64,000 nucleotides of DNA from Pomphorhynchus laevis (GCA_012934845.2 WNNJ02002849.1:42826-106825), one strand, 5' to 3'. Numbered from the stretch's first letter, positions 47,985 to 59,756 are shown. A program made the numbers and translations. The notes: generated from the letters alone by a model not told the origin.

Positions 47985-48448
47985 AATAATAAAACCAAAC
48001 AGAAAACAATTAAATATATAAATCAACAAAATATTATTAAACAAATTTAAATTTTTAAGCGGAAAAATATTTATGGATGGATAATAAATAATATACTTTG
48101 TATTAGAATAAATACTAGAAAATCAAATGTCATCAGAGGGAATACGTCATCAGCATGTATTTGACCCCGCTGATCTGTTTGGTCAAGGAATAGAGGGATA
48201 AACCTAAGAGCATATCATTTCCTTCGGATGACCTATATTCCTCATTCGAATACATCGCATGTTATTTATTAGTCAATTCTTAACAATCGACTTTTATTTA
48301 AAATTTTAAATTTAAATTTTAAATTTATATAAATAATATAAAATTTTATTTAATTATTAATTATTATTCAATTATTTATCTTTTAGCATTATTTTTTAAT
48401 TTATTAATAATATAAAATACGAAGACTCAGTTAGTTGATCTGATTTAT
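47985..48448 (+). mobile_element. Solo 3' tail of the Naiad-like Penelope family
   Basis: A second, longer plus-strand copy directly after the previous one, extending to the terminal ACTCAGTTAGTTGA block. It lies about 480 bp beyond the 3' end of the innexin gene. Confidence 0.75.
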
Positions 48449-48929
48449 GAACCAATTATAATAAAATATACACTGCCTCTGTGTTATGGCTAGATGCCAT
48501 CTGGAGGAACTGATGATGATCTCTAATCAACTGCTTCTGTCTTTTTGGCATAAAAATTTATTTTCATGCCAAATTTATATCAATAGTAATATCGATATAA
48601 ATTATTATTGATATTAATTATATATAATAAATCAGTCTAACTTAAATCGGTGAGATGAAATAATTGCTTTGTTAATCAAAATGAGGCTATTATTTCAAAC
48701 GTTTCAAAGTTTAATAAGTTTCAATGACAAATTTCATCATTAAAATTAATGAAGGTGAGTATGCACAGATATTCTTTGACTTTTCACAAATTTGCAAATG
48801 TCTTGTTAACCCGAAACAGTAAAAAATTAACGAAACAAATTATTAATTTTTTTCATATTTTTATAGATGGCTGATTTATTTGAGCTTTTTAAATAATCGC
48901 TGGTTACTTTTTGATAAAAAACGGAAATA

Positions 48930-50201
48930 TTATTTAACCTGGATGTTAGCGTAATTTACATAGTTATCAAACAATCGTTCAGCCAATCTTTCTACCAACA
49001 AAGTTCCGCTGTTGACTTCAAGTAACCGCAAAATGAAACACAATTCACTCCCGCACCATTGTGTAAATCGGCGAATTTCATCACGACTAGAATGTGTCCG
49101 GTCAACAAAATATTGATTGTCGAGTAGTGTGCCCAAATAATGTTGTTTGCCTAGAAAAGAAAGCTTATACATAAATACAAAGAACTCTAACATCGAGGTT
49201 ATAAGTAGAATGGTAAACCAAAACCAAAGGAAGGTGTAAATTTTTTCGATGAAGACATTTATTATTAGCACACATTCAACAGTGTAATGATGGTTTACGC
49301 CTAACTCACGCACTGAAAAATCGCATAAGCTCAACTTCGGAAAATACGCCAGCATGGCTTCACCTCTCTCGTAGTTATCGTTTTTATTGTCACTAGTCTC
49401 CAGCGATATTTTATCGTATGCCGAGTGCTTAATCAGACTATGGCTATTTGTAGCTGTGTTTGGAGCTGTTAGCATTTGCTGAATGATGAGCAGACCATAT
49501 TTTATGAAATCAAATCCCAAAATTTTTGCAAGTATAGGAAACTGAATAAATACTATTGAGAGCTCGAATATTCTCACCAAACAGTACCACAGATGAATTC
49601 GATAGCTATTGCTCCAGCCTGCAACAAAATTTATTACTGTAAATAGTAGGTTACCTGAATAGAGTCTGTGCTTAAAATAGGTTCTACATTGAACGTTTTT
49701 CACTAGCTCATGTGCGATCATGCTTTCAAGTGAATCCCTCTCGTTAATATTAGTTATGCTATCGTATTTAATACTCAACTTTAGACAATAAATTATGGGC
49801 AGTCTTGATTGAGCTAGACGGCCATACCAAAATAACTTCGGTAAGTAGAATTGCATTGCTTGTATTATCAATATAAAGTTAATCCACTGATAGTAACCGA
49901 GTATTCGATTCTTTCGTTCATTCGGATCTTTTGGAATCTGCTTGTAATCTGGCACATAGTATGTACTTTCTACCCAGCATAATCTGTTTGTGTATATTTC
50001 GTAATTTCGTGTGAATTGAGCTGGAACCCAACAGGTTATTGGATCATTTGCATATTGGACTGTTGATATAGCTAGGCAAGACATGATTAATATTGTAACT
50101 GTGACGTTGTTATGGAGTCTGTCGACATAGAAATCTTTTCGAATTTTGTGTTTGTTATGTTTTAGTGCATATCTGTACATCCAGTCGAGTAATTCCATCA
50201 C
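48930..50201 (-). CDS. Innexin (gap-junction channel protein)
   Basis: A single uninterrupted frame of 423 residues, the usual innexin length. It forms hexamers or octamers in the plasma membrane that join cells or open as hemichannels. Seen: N-terminal FYVDRLHNNVTV, TM1 at about 33-50, first loop with Cys57 and Cys75 (DPITCWVPAQF, NRLCWV), the YYQW signature at 103-106 leading into TM2 (to about 125), cytoplasmic loop, TM3 at about 203-228, second loop with Cys293 and Cys310 (LCDFSVRELG, VECVLIINVF), TM4 at about 318-345 (EKIYTFLWFWF) and a ~75-residue C-terminal tail. All four loop cysteines are present, and the wording is closest to lophotrochozoan innexins. MM at the start leaves a choice of two adjacent Mets. 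No intron is seen; whether other paralogues are intronless is unknown. Confidence 0.95.
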   Translation of the reverse strand: MMELLDWMYRYALKHNKHKIRKDFYVDRLHNNVTVTILIMSCLAISTVQYANDPITCWVPAQFTRNYEIYTNRLCWVESTYYVPDYKQIPKDPNERKNRILGYYQWINFILIIQAMQFYLPKLFWYGRLAQSRLPIIYCLKLSIKYDSITNINERDSLESMIAHELVKNVQCRTYFKHRLYSGNLLFTVINFVAGWSNSYRIHLWYCLVRIFELSIVFIQFPILAKILGFDFIKYGLLIIQQMLTAPNTATNSHSLIKHSAYDKISLETSDNKNDNYERGEAMLAYFPKLSLCDFSVRELGVNHHYTVECVLIINVFIEKIYTFLWFWFTILLITSMLEFFVFMYKLSFLGKQHYLGTLLDNQYFVDRTHSSRDEIRRFTQWCGSELCFILRLLEVNSGTLLVERLAERLFDNYVNYANIQVK

Positions 50202-52763
50202 TACAACTTATTCTCATAAATAATTCTGCTCAAGTTTATTTCATATTATTTGATATTGTTCATTGTACGAAAGCTATCACCATATACACTAGTAATAAGC
50301 AGATAATTATTTACCAATAATTAATATGTTTTATTAAGATAAAATGGCTTGTTCTCAATTCTGTATACACCACTAGTCATGCTTTAGCAGGTACGATGCA
50401 AATTGCACAAGGAATAAATCTACTTACGTCAGTCAGAAATTTAATATCTACATTTTAAAAAATAATATGCTTTGATGAAAGATAATTATAATATTTACTA
50501 TAAACTGTCTAATTTTTAATTTGAAAATTCAAGTATTAATACAATTGTACATGTATACAACAGTGCTAAAATTTTCTGATCATAAACGGATGAACGATAT
50601 TAATTAACAAAACGTAGTAAAAATATTATAATATCAAAAGTTTTAAATATTCAATAGTGTATTGAATGTGTAACTATAAATATTTGTATATATTATATAT
50701 GAGAATACAATAAATATTGTATTTTCTCATAATATTTATACAATAATTTAACTTGATTTCATTTGTGAGATGTAATACTCACAGATGCAATCACGTTAAA
50801 TTAAAAACGTTTATATCACGTGGCAGCATGAAAAACAGTGATCCGGCTAGCCGATCACACATCTAACTTAGGTTTCTAATAGATCGTTTGAATACGATCC
50901 CCTACCAAAAATAATATACAGAAATGTATACCAACACCACTAGAGAAGCTAGCCTAGTGGATGCAACGTTGGATGCAAACCGCGATACAGACGTCCTGAG
51001 TTTGAATCCGATCATCATCAGTGTACGGAGATAGCCGATAATAAGGGTAGAAACGTGAAATGTAGGTCTATCTCAGCAGCAGTTGAAGCCCACTCAGGCT
51101 GATTGGTAGCGTTCCAAAACAGTTCGACTTAAACAGTTCAAGTCGAAATAATTTTTTATTCGAATATTTCATCTAACGGCCTTATGCGCTGGCCATCTTC
51201 ATATTAATCTCATTTATCAATTGTGAATATATCTTAAGTTTTTCAATAAAAATTCATCTTGTGTACTAATTAAACAGTTTTAAGTGAAATTGTTGATACG
51301 ATAATAGTTCCCTCTGAAGCTGTGGAATATTTGTTCAAACACGATGTATATTAATCACCTATAAAATTAAATTATATCAAAAATTCTTTTAAATATTTGA
51401 TTATACACATTTAGCTTTCGATTTTATAAAATATATATAGCTTCACTAAGTGATTTAGTTTATACAAGTCAATATTAATTCGTATCGATGATCATATAAA
51501 CATTAATCTATATTTGTAAATAATTTATCATCAGCTCTAAGATATAAATTGCCTCGTATTTCCTATAAATAATATTTAAATAGAACTAATGTAATAGTTT
51601 TAAAAGCGAGTAATTCACAAGGTTTGGATTTATTATTTGCCCGTGCAAGAAATCATTCATCTGTGAACATTGGCATAGGCCATTGATCACAAAGGTAAGC
51701 CATCGTCAGTGAACTGTCAACCACTAAAAGTTTCGTCATTTCAATCCGCTTTTTCGCTGATCAGGTTTTGGCTAAATCAGTTTTTGTGTGACATTATCCA
51801 TGACAAATTTCAATTAAGCAATGGTTTTAAAGTTCCGTTGCTCTATGATGTGATTTATGTAGAATCGTTTAAGAAATATGTGCTACGAAATCTGTTAGTA
51901 ATCGGAATTTATTAGTTCAACATATAGTAGTGATTAGTAATTAACGCGATGTATTTATTATTTCTAGCCAGATTTAAAAGTTAAGCATTTTTTTATCATG
52001 TTTAACATTTCACGTTAATTTAATTGCTAATGAATACTAATTAAAATTGTTATAATAAACAATTAAATTCATTACCATATCTATTATAGAAGATATAGTT
52101 ACTTAAAATTTGTTGACCTGTACAAATCACAAAAGACAAGGTGCAAAATCCCTATTTACTTTTTTGCACACTTATTTGACCAATTCGTTACTAAACAACT
52201 GTGATAAACTTCATTTTATAATTTTGTTTTAGGCAAATCAAAGCCTACTTTATCATCATATTATCTCATTTATATTTCCCTACATTTTGTCTAATCGAGG
52301 GAAATGACTCTATTGGGTAGTACCACATTAGCACTTATCGTAACAAATATTCCTTTTGAGTTAGCATTGCCGGTTTCGTATTTTATAGGCATCGTTAAAT
52401 ATTTTTATTTGAAAGTAAAAGATGGAACATAATGCGACATGCACTCGTGAATTAATCAAATTGATAATTGAAATTTGACATGATTTCAAATATCTTTCAT
52501 TACTTATTACTGAATTTATGTTATAAATCTGTAGAGAAGAACCGAAAAGTTATGACAGTTAAACTAAAAATGAATATAAACAATAGCTGACACACCAGAT
52601 TCTCTTCCCATTTAATATGTTTAACATATTCATATGCAGTTTATACATACTAATCAATGATTTTTATCTAATTTTCAAAAACGAAAATATATATATTATA
52701 TATCGATCGTATTTCTCAATATTATAATATTGTGTATAATATTATGTTTTATAATATATAATA
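50202..52763. other. Intergenic region upstream of the innexin
   Basis: Expected to contain the innexin promoter, but no element can be named. Holds an imperfect hairpin near 50697-50733 and a SINE; otherwise AT-rich and featureless. Confidence 0.55.
50940..51120 (+). mobile_element. tRNA-derived SINE
   Basis: A box TAGCCTAGTGG at 50950-50960 and B box AGTTTGAATCC at 50999-51009 lie 49 bp apart, as in a Pol III promoter, followed by a GC-rich body ending CCCACTCAGGCTGATTGG. It does not fold as a full tRNA. A 3' remnant of the same family lies at 12660-12740. Confidence 0.75.
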
Positions 52764-52767
52764 TTAA

Positions 52768-53334
52768 GGAATTGTTCAATCATTATCGGTCGGAGATCCA
52801 CATATGGAATTCGGCCATTATATAAGTAATTATATTTAGTAAACCAAAAAAATACGAAGAAAACTTGCTTCTAAAAAATAATCAAGCTCGTCATTTTCTA
52901 TATATTTACAAGTATTTATAATTAGAACAAGATAAGAAAGGTTAAAATTTATTCAAAAACGTTTCGGCTTTTAAATAAAATTTCTTCAATTATGATCATC
53001 GCACAAATCCATTGCAAATTTGAAAATAAAACTTAATAACTTAAAACTGTTTTATTTAAAATCCCTAGGTTTTTGAATAAATGTAAATATTTCTTAACTT
53101 GCTATGGTTATAAATACTTATTTTTATATATCTTAATATCCGAGTCCCTGTGAAATGGACCCCATAAACGAGTATATATAATTTTAGTTGATTTGCTGTT
53201 TAGAGAAAATGGCGAGTTTGATTATTTCTAAAAGTAATTTTTTTTCGTACATTTTGATTTTCTAAATATAATTACTTATATCATGGCTGAATTCACATAT
53301 GTGGATCCCCGACCGACGGTGGTCGAACAATTCT
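52768..53334. mobile_element. 567-bp non-autonomous element with TTAA target duplication
   Basis: TTAA at 52764-52767 and 53335-53338 flank imperfect terminal inverted repeats of roughly 130 bp (GAATTGTTC..., GGTCGG-GATCCACATATG, GTAATTATATTTAG). No coding capacity. TTAA duplications are typical of piggyBac-type transposases, so it may be mobilised by one. Confidence 0.75.
52935..53000 (-). other. Degenerate hammerhead-like block
   Basis: On the minus strand TTGAAGA is followed by an AT-rich stem region and GCCGAAACGTTTTTGAATAAA, resembling the GAAAACGTTTTTAAATAAA stretch at 32397. It lies inside the TTAA element. Stems are poor. Confidence 0.25.
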
Positions 53335-53338
53335 TTAA

Positions 53339-54840
53339 CATTATATAACACTATTATATATTGTATATATTATACATAATTAGTTTTCTGACTTTATTTG
53401 TTTGCACTTAAATTAGCCAATAAGTTTAATTTAAATCAAACCTAAGAGATCAGTTGATCTGTTAAAGCACTAAAACTACGTTTAAGATACTTAAGACACT
53501 AAGCTACGTTTAAAACACTTATGCTACGGTCTATTCAAGCATCATTTCTTATTTAACATGTTTTGGTGATAATTATATTTTGGCAATGGTTTAGCAGAAT
53601 CACATAAATGCAACAACGTTACTAAGCTTCATTAACTATTCAAATCATGAAGTTATAATTTGAATGAATGCTTGTAAATAACAGATCAACTGATATGTTA
53701 AAATTGATTTGAATTAAAACTGATTAGCTGATTTAACATAAAATAAATAGTCGAAAACTTGGTTTGAGACGCTGTTGTGTTTCATAAAACGTAATCCTGG
53801 CTTGTCCGATTTGGTTTGATCCCTTTGTTACCGCCGACTTCAATGAATTGGTACAATTCATTATTTGCTTCCTCTATTTCAATATCCTAGATTCATTAAA
53901 GTCGCATACTTTCGCAGTTCTATTCCCATCAACAACTGCGTAACTTACAGATTGTACCCTTAATTCTATCTCATGCGCATTTATGATCGATGTTACATAG
54001 CCGAAACAATAATATAATGGATATTTAGATGACTATTTTTTATTTTGCAAATTTTTTAATCATATCTATAAGCCAACAGCAGTACGCTACTTTTCAGTAT
54101 TAACGGATCTTATCAGATAAGTATCCAATACCTACTTTTAACGTTTTGGTCATTTTAATGTTAACTAATGATCACTCTACTCCTCTGCTTTATTAACAAT
54201 TAGATTTAATGAAAGATTTTCATTTAAAATGTTGCCAATTTAATTGATATCATTTCTAATTTGAAATTAAATCAGCGTTAGTAATAAGAAATGATTTCAA
54301 TTAAATTTGCAAAATGAATATGAAAGTATTTCATTAAATCTAATAGTCGATAAAGCACAAGCTTTGAAAAACTTACAAGTTTACAAATAAGAATTTTCGA
54401 TTATTTAATTGTGTCAGGCAAAGATAATAAAATATTGTAAATGATTTTAATTGTTTTGCTGATTTATGTAGATATGATAATAATATTAATTAGCAACAAT
54501 AGGAAAACGAATTCCTCATAACTCTTTAATAAAATGAAATATCAAAACTTATCACAGTTCTCAATGCTACATGATTCTCGCTCTATATATATCAATTCTA
54601 TGAAACCGAAGGAAGCAAATTAGGCAAGTTCATATAAAAACATTTATTAAAAAACAAATGGTATTTTATGTATAATTTTAACGTTATGACGTAATAACTT
54701 CCATCATATACCTTACTTTAACAATTCTGCAAATGTTTAAATAACTCATTTATAAGTTTGACTGGTATTTAAAAAGATTATGTGCGTATTAATATATTAA
54801 AGTTAAGAACGAAGAACTTGATTGAGAATAAACACAAATA
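53339..54840. other. Intergenic, nothing recognised
   Basis: AT-rich sequence with two imperfect copies of AAGCTACGTTTAA-type bases near 53480-53530 and no other supported feature. Confidence 0.55.
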
Positions 54841-55081
54841 AACTATTTTAAATAGTTGATAATGATTCATTTTTATTGATATTTCGCTAACCTCTGTTAG
54901 CATCTTCAGATATAAAGATGCTAACATCTTCTTCTTGTTTTGATGGAAATATTCAATGGACAATATAATTAGAGTTATATTATAGATTAACATTCTTCGA
55001 TGTCGTCGTTAGTAGAATATCAAATGATATTTTAAAAACATCGCTTTATTATATAACATTCAAATAATTTAAATTTGCTCA

Positions 55082-55672
55082 GTGGAATACCAATGTTTCA
55101 ACATATTGGAAAATATCTGCTGCCAAATGTTTGTTTTTTTACGAAGTAAAATGATTGCTTCTGATATAAATAAATTTGAAACAAATAATAAGATAATTAG
55201 AATTCTATTAGATAAAAACGGTTTTATATCACGGACAATTGAAAAAGCTTCCCGCAACAGTACCAAAATGAATAAACAAATTGTTTTTGGCCCAGAAATA
55301 GTAAAGAAATACATAGGATTACCATTTATAAAGAGATTTTGGAATATTAATTTCAAAAGATTTGTTTCAAGCAATAAAACATTAAATACTTCAAATAATA
55401 GTAAAATAATAATAGTTTTGTATAATAGTAAAATACCAAAACTACACAACATTTTGAAAATGAATGTAAACACCAAACATGATAATGATGGAGTTGTTTA
55501 TAAAACTTTTTGTTTAGAATGCGATAAAATATATGTGGGTCAAACAGGCCAACCATTAGAGACTATATTAAAACAACACAAATACACACTCCAAAAGGGC
55601 CTCAGTAGCGCTATTGTAGACCATAGTTTAAACTTAGATCACAATATTGACTATAATAATACTGTTGTTTAG
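55082..55672 (+). CDS. Penelope-like C-terminal region with GIY-YIG nuclease
   Basis: 196 residues: FGPEIVKKYIGLPFIKRFW, then KIPKLHNILKMN and the GIY-YIG start GVVYKTFCLECDKIYVGQTG, with KQHKYTLQKG downstream. Homologous to the intron 6 fragment (FGPEKRLHHIG..., CKECDQVYVGQTG). Cys residues before YVG are conserved in both. The frame lacks the reverse transcriptase and the nuclease's last acidic residue is not evident, so it is a remnant; the Met at 55082 is not necessarily a start. Confidence 0.8.
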   Translation: MEYQCFNILENICCQMFVFLRSKMIASDINKFETNNKIIRILLDKNGFISRTIEKASRNSTKMNKQIVFGPEIVKKYIGLPFIKRFWNINFKRFVSSNKTLNTSNNSKIIIVLYNSKIPKLHNILKMNVNTKHDNDGVVYKTFCLECDKIYVGQTGQPLETILKQHKYTLQKGLSSAIVDHSLNLDHNIDYNNTVV

Positions 55673-55993
55673 GCAAAAGAAACCAATTGTTTAAATAGAA
55701 AAATTCTTGAGGTTTAGTACATTTATCAAAACTCCAATATTATAATGCCGAATGATAAACCTGACGTAACGTTTAAGATTTTGTAAAGATGTTGTAAACG
55801 ATTCTTTTGTTTAAATAATTTTTTCTATTTTTTTTATACTTTATTTAATTTTTCTAATTCTTTTAATTATTATTTTTTATATTTTTTCTAATTTTTTCAA
55901 ATTATTTATTATGAATGAAAATATTATAGTTATTATTTTTGTTCTGTTTCTAAACTTTTTTGAATCATCCTTTTTTATTGCGTTTTGTGTACC

Positions 55994-56031
55994 TACGATT
56001 TCGGCAATCTACAAAAGTTGCCGAAATCGTG
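55994..56031. repeat. Perfect hairpin, 13-bp arms
   Basis: ACGATTTCGGCAA and its complement flank a 10-base loop, within the 3' part of the Penelope-like element. Confidence 0.85.
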
Positions 56032-56629
56032 TCACAATTCAAACAACACTGAAAGCAGCTGTTTATCGCTAATAAAATCAAAATCTGCTCAAAGAAAATG
56101 GCGGCGATCGTTTTGATTTGTTATAAAGGCATGTACATTTTAAAAAAAAAACATTGTAATTTTCTGAGATGCTGACAGAGGTAAGCGAAATATCAATAAA
56201 AATTTTTATCTTTTCTTTTATCCAGCTCCAATAATTCTTTACAATTAAAATATTCCCACAAATATAGTTCTAATAATTTACTGAAAATACGATTTGTCTT
56301 ATGAAAAAAGTTAGTTTATTTTAGCTTGTCTAATTTCTTTTCGACTGTTTAATATAGCTGGTACAAATACATTGCAAAAGTCAAATAGTAAAGTTATTTT
56401 GTTAATAGTTGTTAATGACAAACATCGTAACATTAAGACTTAAAATCATTTTAATGGAAATGGTGTAACACATGTATACCTCAAAGTTAGATTATGACAT
56501 CAAAGATTTGAATAGAAATTTTCGAAAAAGTATCGAAAGCTGATAACTATAATTATTTTACTGGGGCAAGTTTATATCTCTATTGGTAGCAAATAATTTT
56601 TTATACTTTATGTGGTGACGCTTATTTAA

Positions 56630-56999
56630 TCTGAAAGAATTATGCTACAACTTTTATTTTCAACACGAACAGTAAAAAGGACTAAATCCTGTAATGCTTT
56701 TTTAAAACTTATTCGGGAAGCTTAACCAGGTGTGCGCCGTATTATAACAGACGCCTAGGGTGGTCTCATCAGTGTGGCTCTATAGCCACACAACTTCAAC
56801 GGTACCAGATCCTTAGTAAACCTTTGAACTTACTTTGCGAAGAGCACGCTTTTCGAAACAGCCTATTGGGGGCATGGCGTCTGTGATAATAAGGCGACTA
56901 CCGGGGTAAGCTTATCGAAAAAGTTCTAAAAACATTACAGGTTGTAATCATTTTTCCTGTTAATGTTGTAAATAAAAGCTGTAACATAATTCTTTCAGA
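56630..56999. mobile_element. 370-bp non-autonomous element with TTAA target duplication
   Basis: TTAA at 56626-56629 and 57000-57003. Terminal inverted repeats of about 100 bp begin TCTGAAAGAATTATG and diverge inward. The interior is GC-richer and structured: an outer stem AGACGCC (56749-56755)/GGCGTCT (56876-56882), a perfect hairpin GTGTGGC/GCCACAC (56772-56791) and CTGATGAG on the minus strand (56772-56765). Confidence 0.8.
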
Positions 57000-57003
57000 T
57001 TAA

Positions 57004-59700
57004 TTGTTTGATTCCACAAGTAAATGTGATTGGGTAAAGTAGTTTGTGTATTAATAAGTTAGTAATTATCCACAATATATAGATTTTTGATAAACTTTTA
57101 GGTGATAATCGTTTTCGATGGCAACGCGGTACTATCACGTATTGTATATTTATAATATTTACCTGCAAAATCAATTACAATATTAATTTGATATTACAAT
57201 ATACCTTGCAGTGTATGCCTGATCCTGACATTTAGTATTCTAGAGAATAATGCGCAGTGAATATAGATGCCAATTCGGTTCCTCTAATTGTTTATTAACA
57301 ATAAACAATTGTTAATAAATGTTAATTATTAATGCTAATAATTGTTAATAAACAATTGTTAATTTGGTTGACAAAGTACAGTTTAGAATCGTAAAGTAGT
57401 AAATATGTCTACACAAAGGACTAAAATACTGAGATAAAGAGAAAGGTTCTAATTTTCGTTGTAAATTAAATACAATACTCAGCTGATAATTTCATGTGTA
57501 TATTCATCCATATTAAAGGATTGATTTATTAGGTAATGTTAATTCTACGGGCATTAAATATATTTAATGCATGAAGATGGATCAAGATACATCCGAAGTT
57601 ACTGTATTTACTATGAATAAAAATAAAGTTATCTGTCACATTTATTTTATTTTACTTGCGCGCATATTAACTATTTGTTGGTATACAAAAAATAATTCTA
57701 CGTTACAATATCTTTCTTAGAAAAAAGGGTAATTTATTAGTTGCCCACCAGCATATTTAATTACAAAAATAGTTTTAATGAAACCAACAAGAGAAACTAA
57801 ACATTTACTGAAAACATAATATTCCGGTAATTACTGATATCATTGGATTTATATTAACTATCAAGTTTTTCCAAATCTTAAAAAAAACTTGAAAGATAAC
57901 ATAAATACGATGATAACACTATATGTCGAAATGACAATTTTTTGATGAAATGTTTAGCTTTTTTGGTTCCATTAAAAACACTAAACAATATACAAGAAAA
58001 TATATTATAAATGGATGTTTTCAATTTGTAAAAATATTGCTTTCAAGAATATAAATTTATCTTTGAAAATGTAGCAAATTTTGTCTCTCGCACGCATGCT
58101 TACAGTATACATTGATGTATGTTAATGCGATAAGCCAAGGTATATTTTTAGAATTTGTTTTTATAACCAAACTTACTTTGAGAAAATATGTTATGATAGC
58201 AGGTAACAACTCAATATTGCAAGGCTTTGATTAAATCGATCCCTAGGATGTACGTGAGACAATGATGTATTTAAAGCCAGATCTTCATGTTGGTTTTTGT
58301 GTTATTATTTTTGAAACTATCTCCGTACAATATATTTTCAGGCAATTTTATCATTTGACAAGAGTTGTAAAATAATAGATTTTGCGAAATGGATTGCATG
58401 GAAACAAGTAAAAAAGTAAGATAGAGGTATTTGCATTTTTATTAAAAGTTGCATCAACGACTTCGATGTTACCAGAGAAAAATATATTTGTGCATTATTT
58501 TTCTAGTTGGGTGATCCAACCAAATGTTAGTGTGCCAGTCGTCTTCACCGAAAACTCTGGGTCGCATTCGATTTTGAAAAATTACTGTTTGTCGAACTTT
58601 GAAAACCCAGCAGCATGTGCAAAATATAGTTCTGATTAGCATTATTGTTTCATAGTTTTTAATTAATACAGGAGTTTTAAAAATTATCGAAGTAAAAATT
58701 ACAATTATATTAACAAAAACAGTGTATTTATTTTATCGAATATATATTTACGATGATGCGCGCATGAAAAAAAGCATTTATTTGTGATGATCACATTTAT
58801 CCTGCCTTCATTACCAGCATAATTACCACATGTAATTGCCACATGTTGGTTATAAAACCAACTTATTCCTGGATATTTAGTCAATTATATGTGAAGAGAA
58901 ATGAAAATAAAGATTTAAGATATCTTTCAGTTATGCGTCTATAACTGTGTCCCAACTGATCGGATGTGATTTTATAATATACACTAACCTATAGCAACAA
59001 ATTGAATTACTTTTATTTTACATATATTAAATTCATATATTTATATTATTTATACAAGATTGCTCTGTTGTTAATAATTGTATACCAATATAGTTACATA
59101 CTTCTAACCAAGAAGACTTAAGCATAAATGCTAAAGAAAATGGAGGAACGAAGACCAAAGTTTTAAAACACTAGAGTAAATTCCTTAAAAAAGGTTTAGC
59201 ACTGCCCTATTATGTTTGGAACGACGGAACGATCCCCTAGAATCTATTTGGGATCACATACATATATGTAAAATACTAGTAACTAGAGTATTATATAGTG
59301 CATGATTTAACCTTAGTTAAAAAATTTATTCTTGTGTTTGAAAACATCGGTCCTTGTTCTAGCTTTTGTTTTAGCATTTACTCTCTCGTAATCTTAGTTA
59401 TCAGTATATATAAGGTTTTGAATTATATATAAGTATGAAAAGATTTGAACAAATTTTTGCTTTATATAAGAGTCTTCAAATAACCCAGAGCTGTAGTTCT
59501 ACAGATATATTTTACTATATATAAATTACAAAGGAAACTTATATCGTTAAGAAAAGTTACAGGTGTTCAAGTTAATTACAATTAATTGACAAAGCCTAAA
59601 AAAGCGCAACGTTTTAGAAATAATTTGTCTGTAGTCTTTGGTGTTTCTTCTTCTTTATATTACTTATATATAGTTTAAAGTAGTTTAAACATTCTTGATC
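57004..59700. other. Intergenic, nothing recognised
   Basis: 2.7 kb of AT-rich sequence. A minus-strand stretch near 58500-58610 has short protein-like readings in two frames, but neither has a recognisable domain. Confidence 0.5.
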
Positions 59701-59711
59701 ACTAAGTACTT

Positions 59712-59756
59712 ACAATGTACTGAAGAAGGGCAGTTAGCCCGAAAGCTTTACAAGAA
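59712..59756 (+). ncRNA. Hammerhead-like core (uncertain)
   Basis: CTGAAGA at 59720-59726, an extra A, stem GGGC/GCCC with loop AGTTA, then GAAA at 59741-59744. Stem I TGTA (59716-59719) pairs with TACA (59749-59752). Stem III would be the four self-complementary bases AGCT. The extra A beside stem II and the tiny stem III argue for caution. Confidence 0.4.

Larger units (their letters stand above)
54850..56245 (+). mobile_element. Penelope-like element (canonical type) with inverted ends
   Basis: Ends at 54850-54925 and 56160-56245 are partial inverted repeats of each other and match the foldback at 34915-35127. Each contains a CTGA(A)GA...GAAA block; on the minus strand at 54882-54909, CTGAAGA, GCTAAC/GTTAGC and GAAA are clear. 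Between them is the C-terminal coding part. The reverse transcriptase is missing. Confidence 0.65.

Noticed and set aside
50940-51120. tRNA gene
   Set aside because: A and B boxes are good but no acceptor stem or anticodon arm can be drawn; read as a SINE.
58490-58610. Minus-strand protein-like readings in two frames
   Set aside because: Two competing frames look equally plausible, neither has a recognisable motif or splice support.
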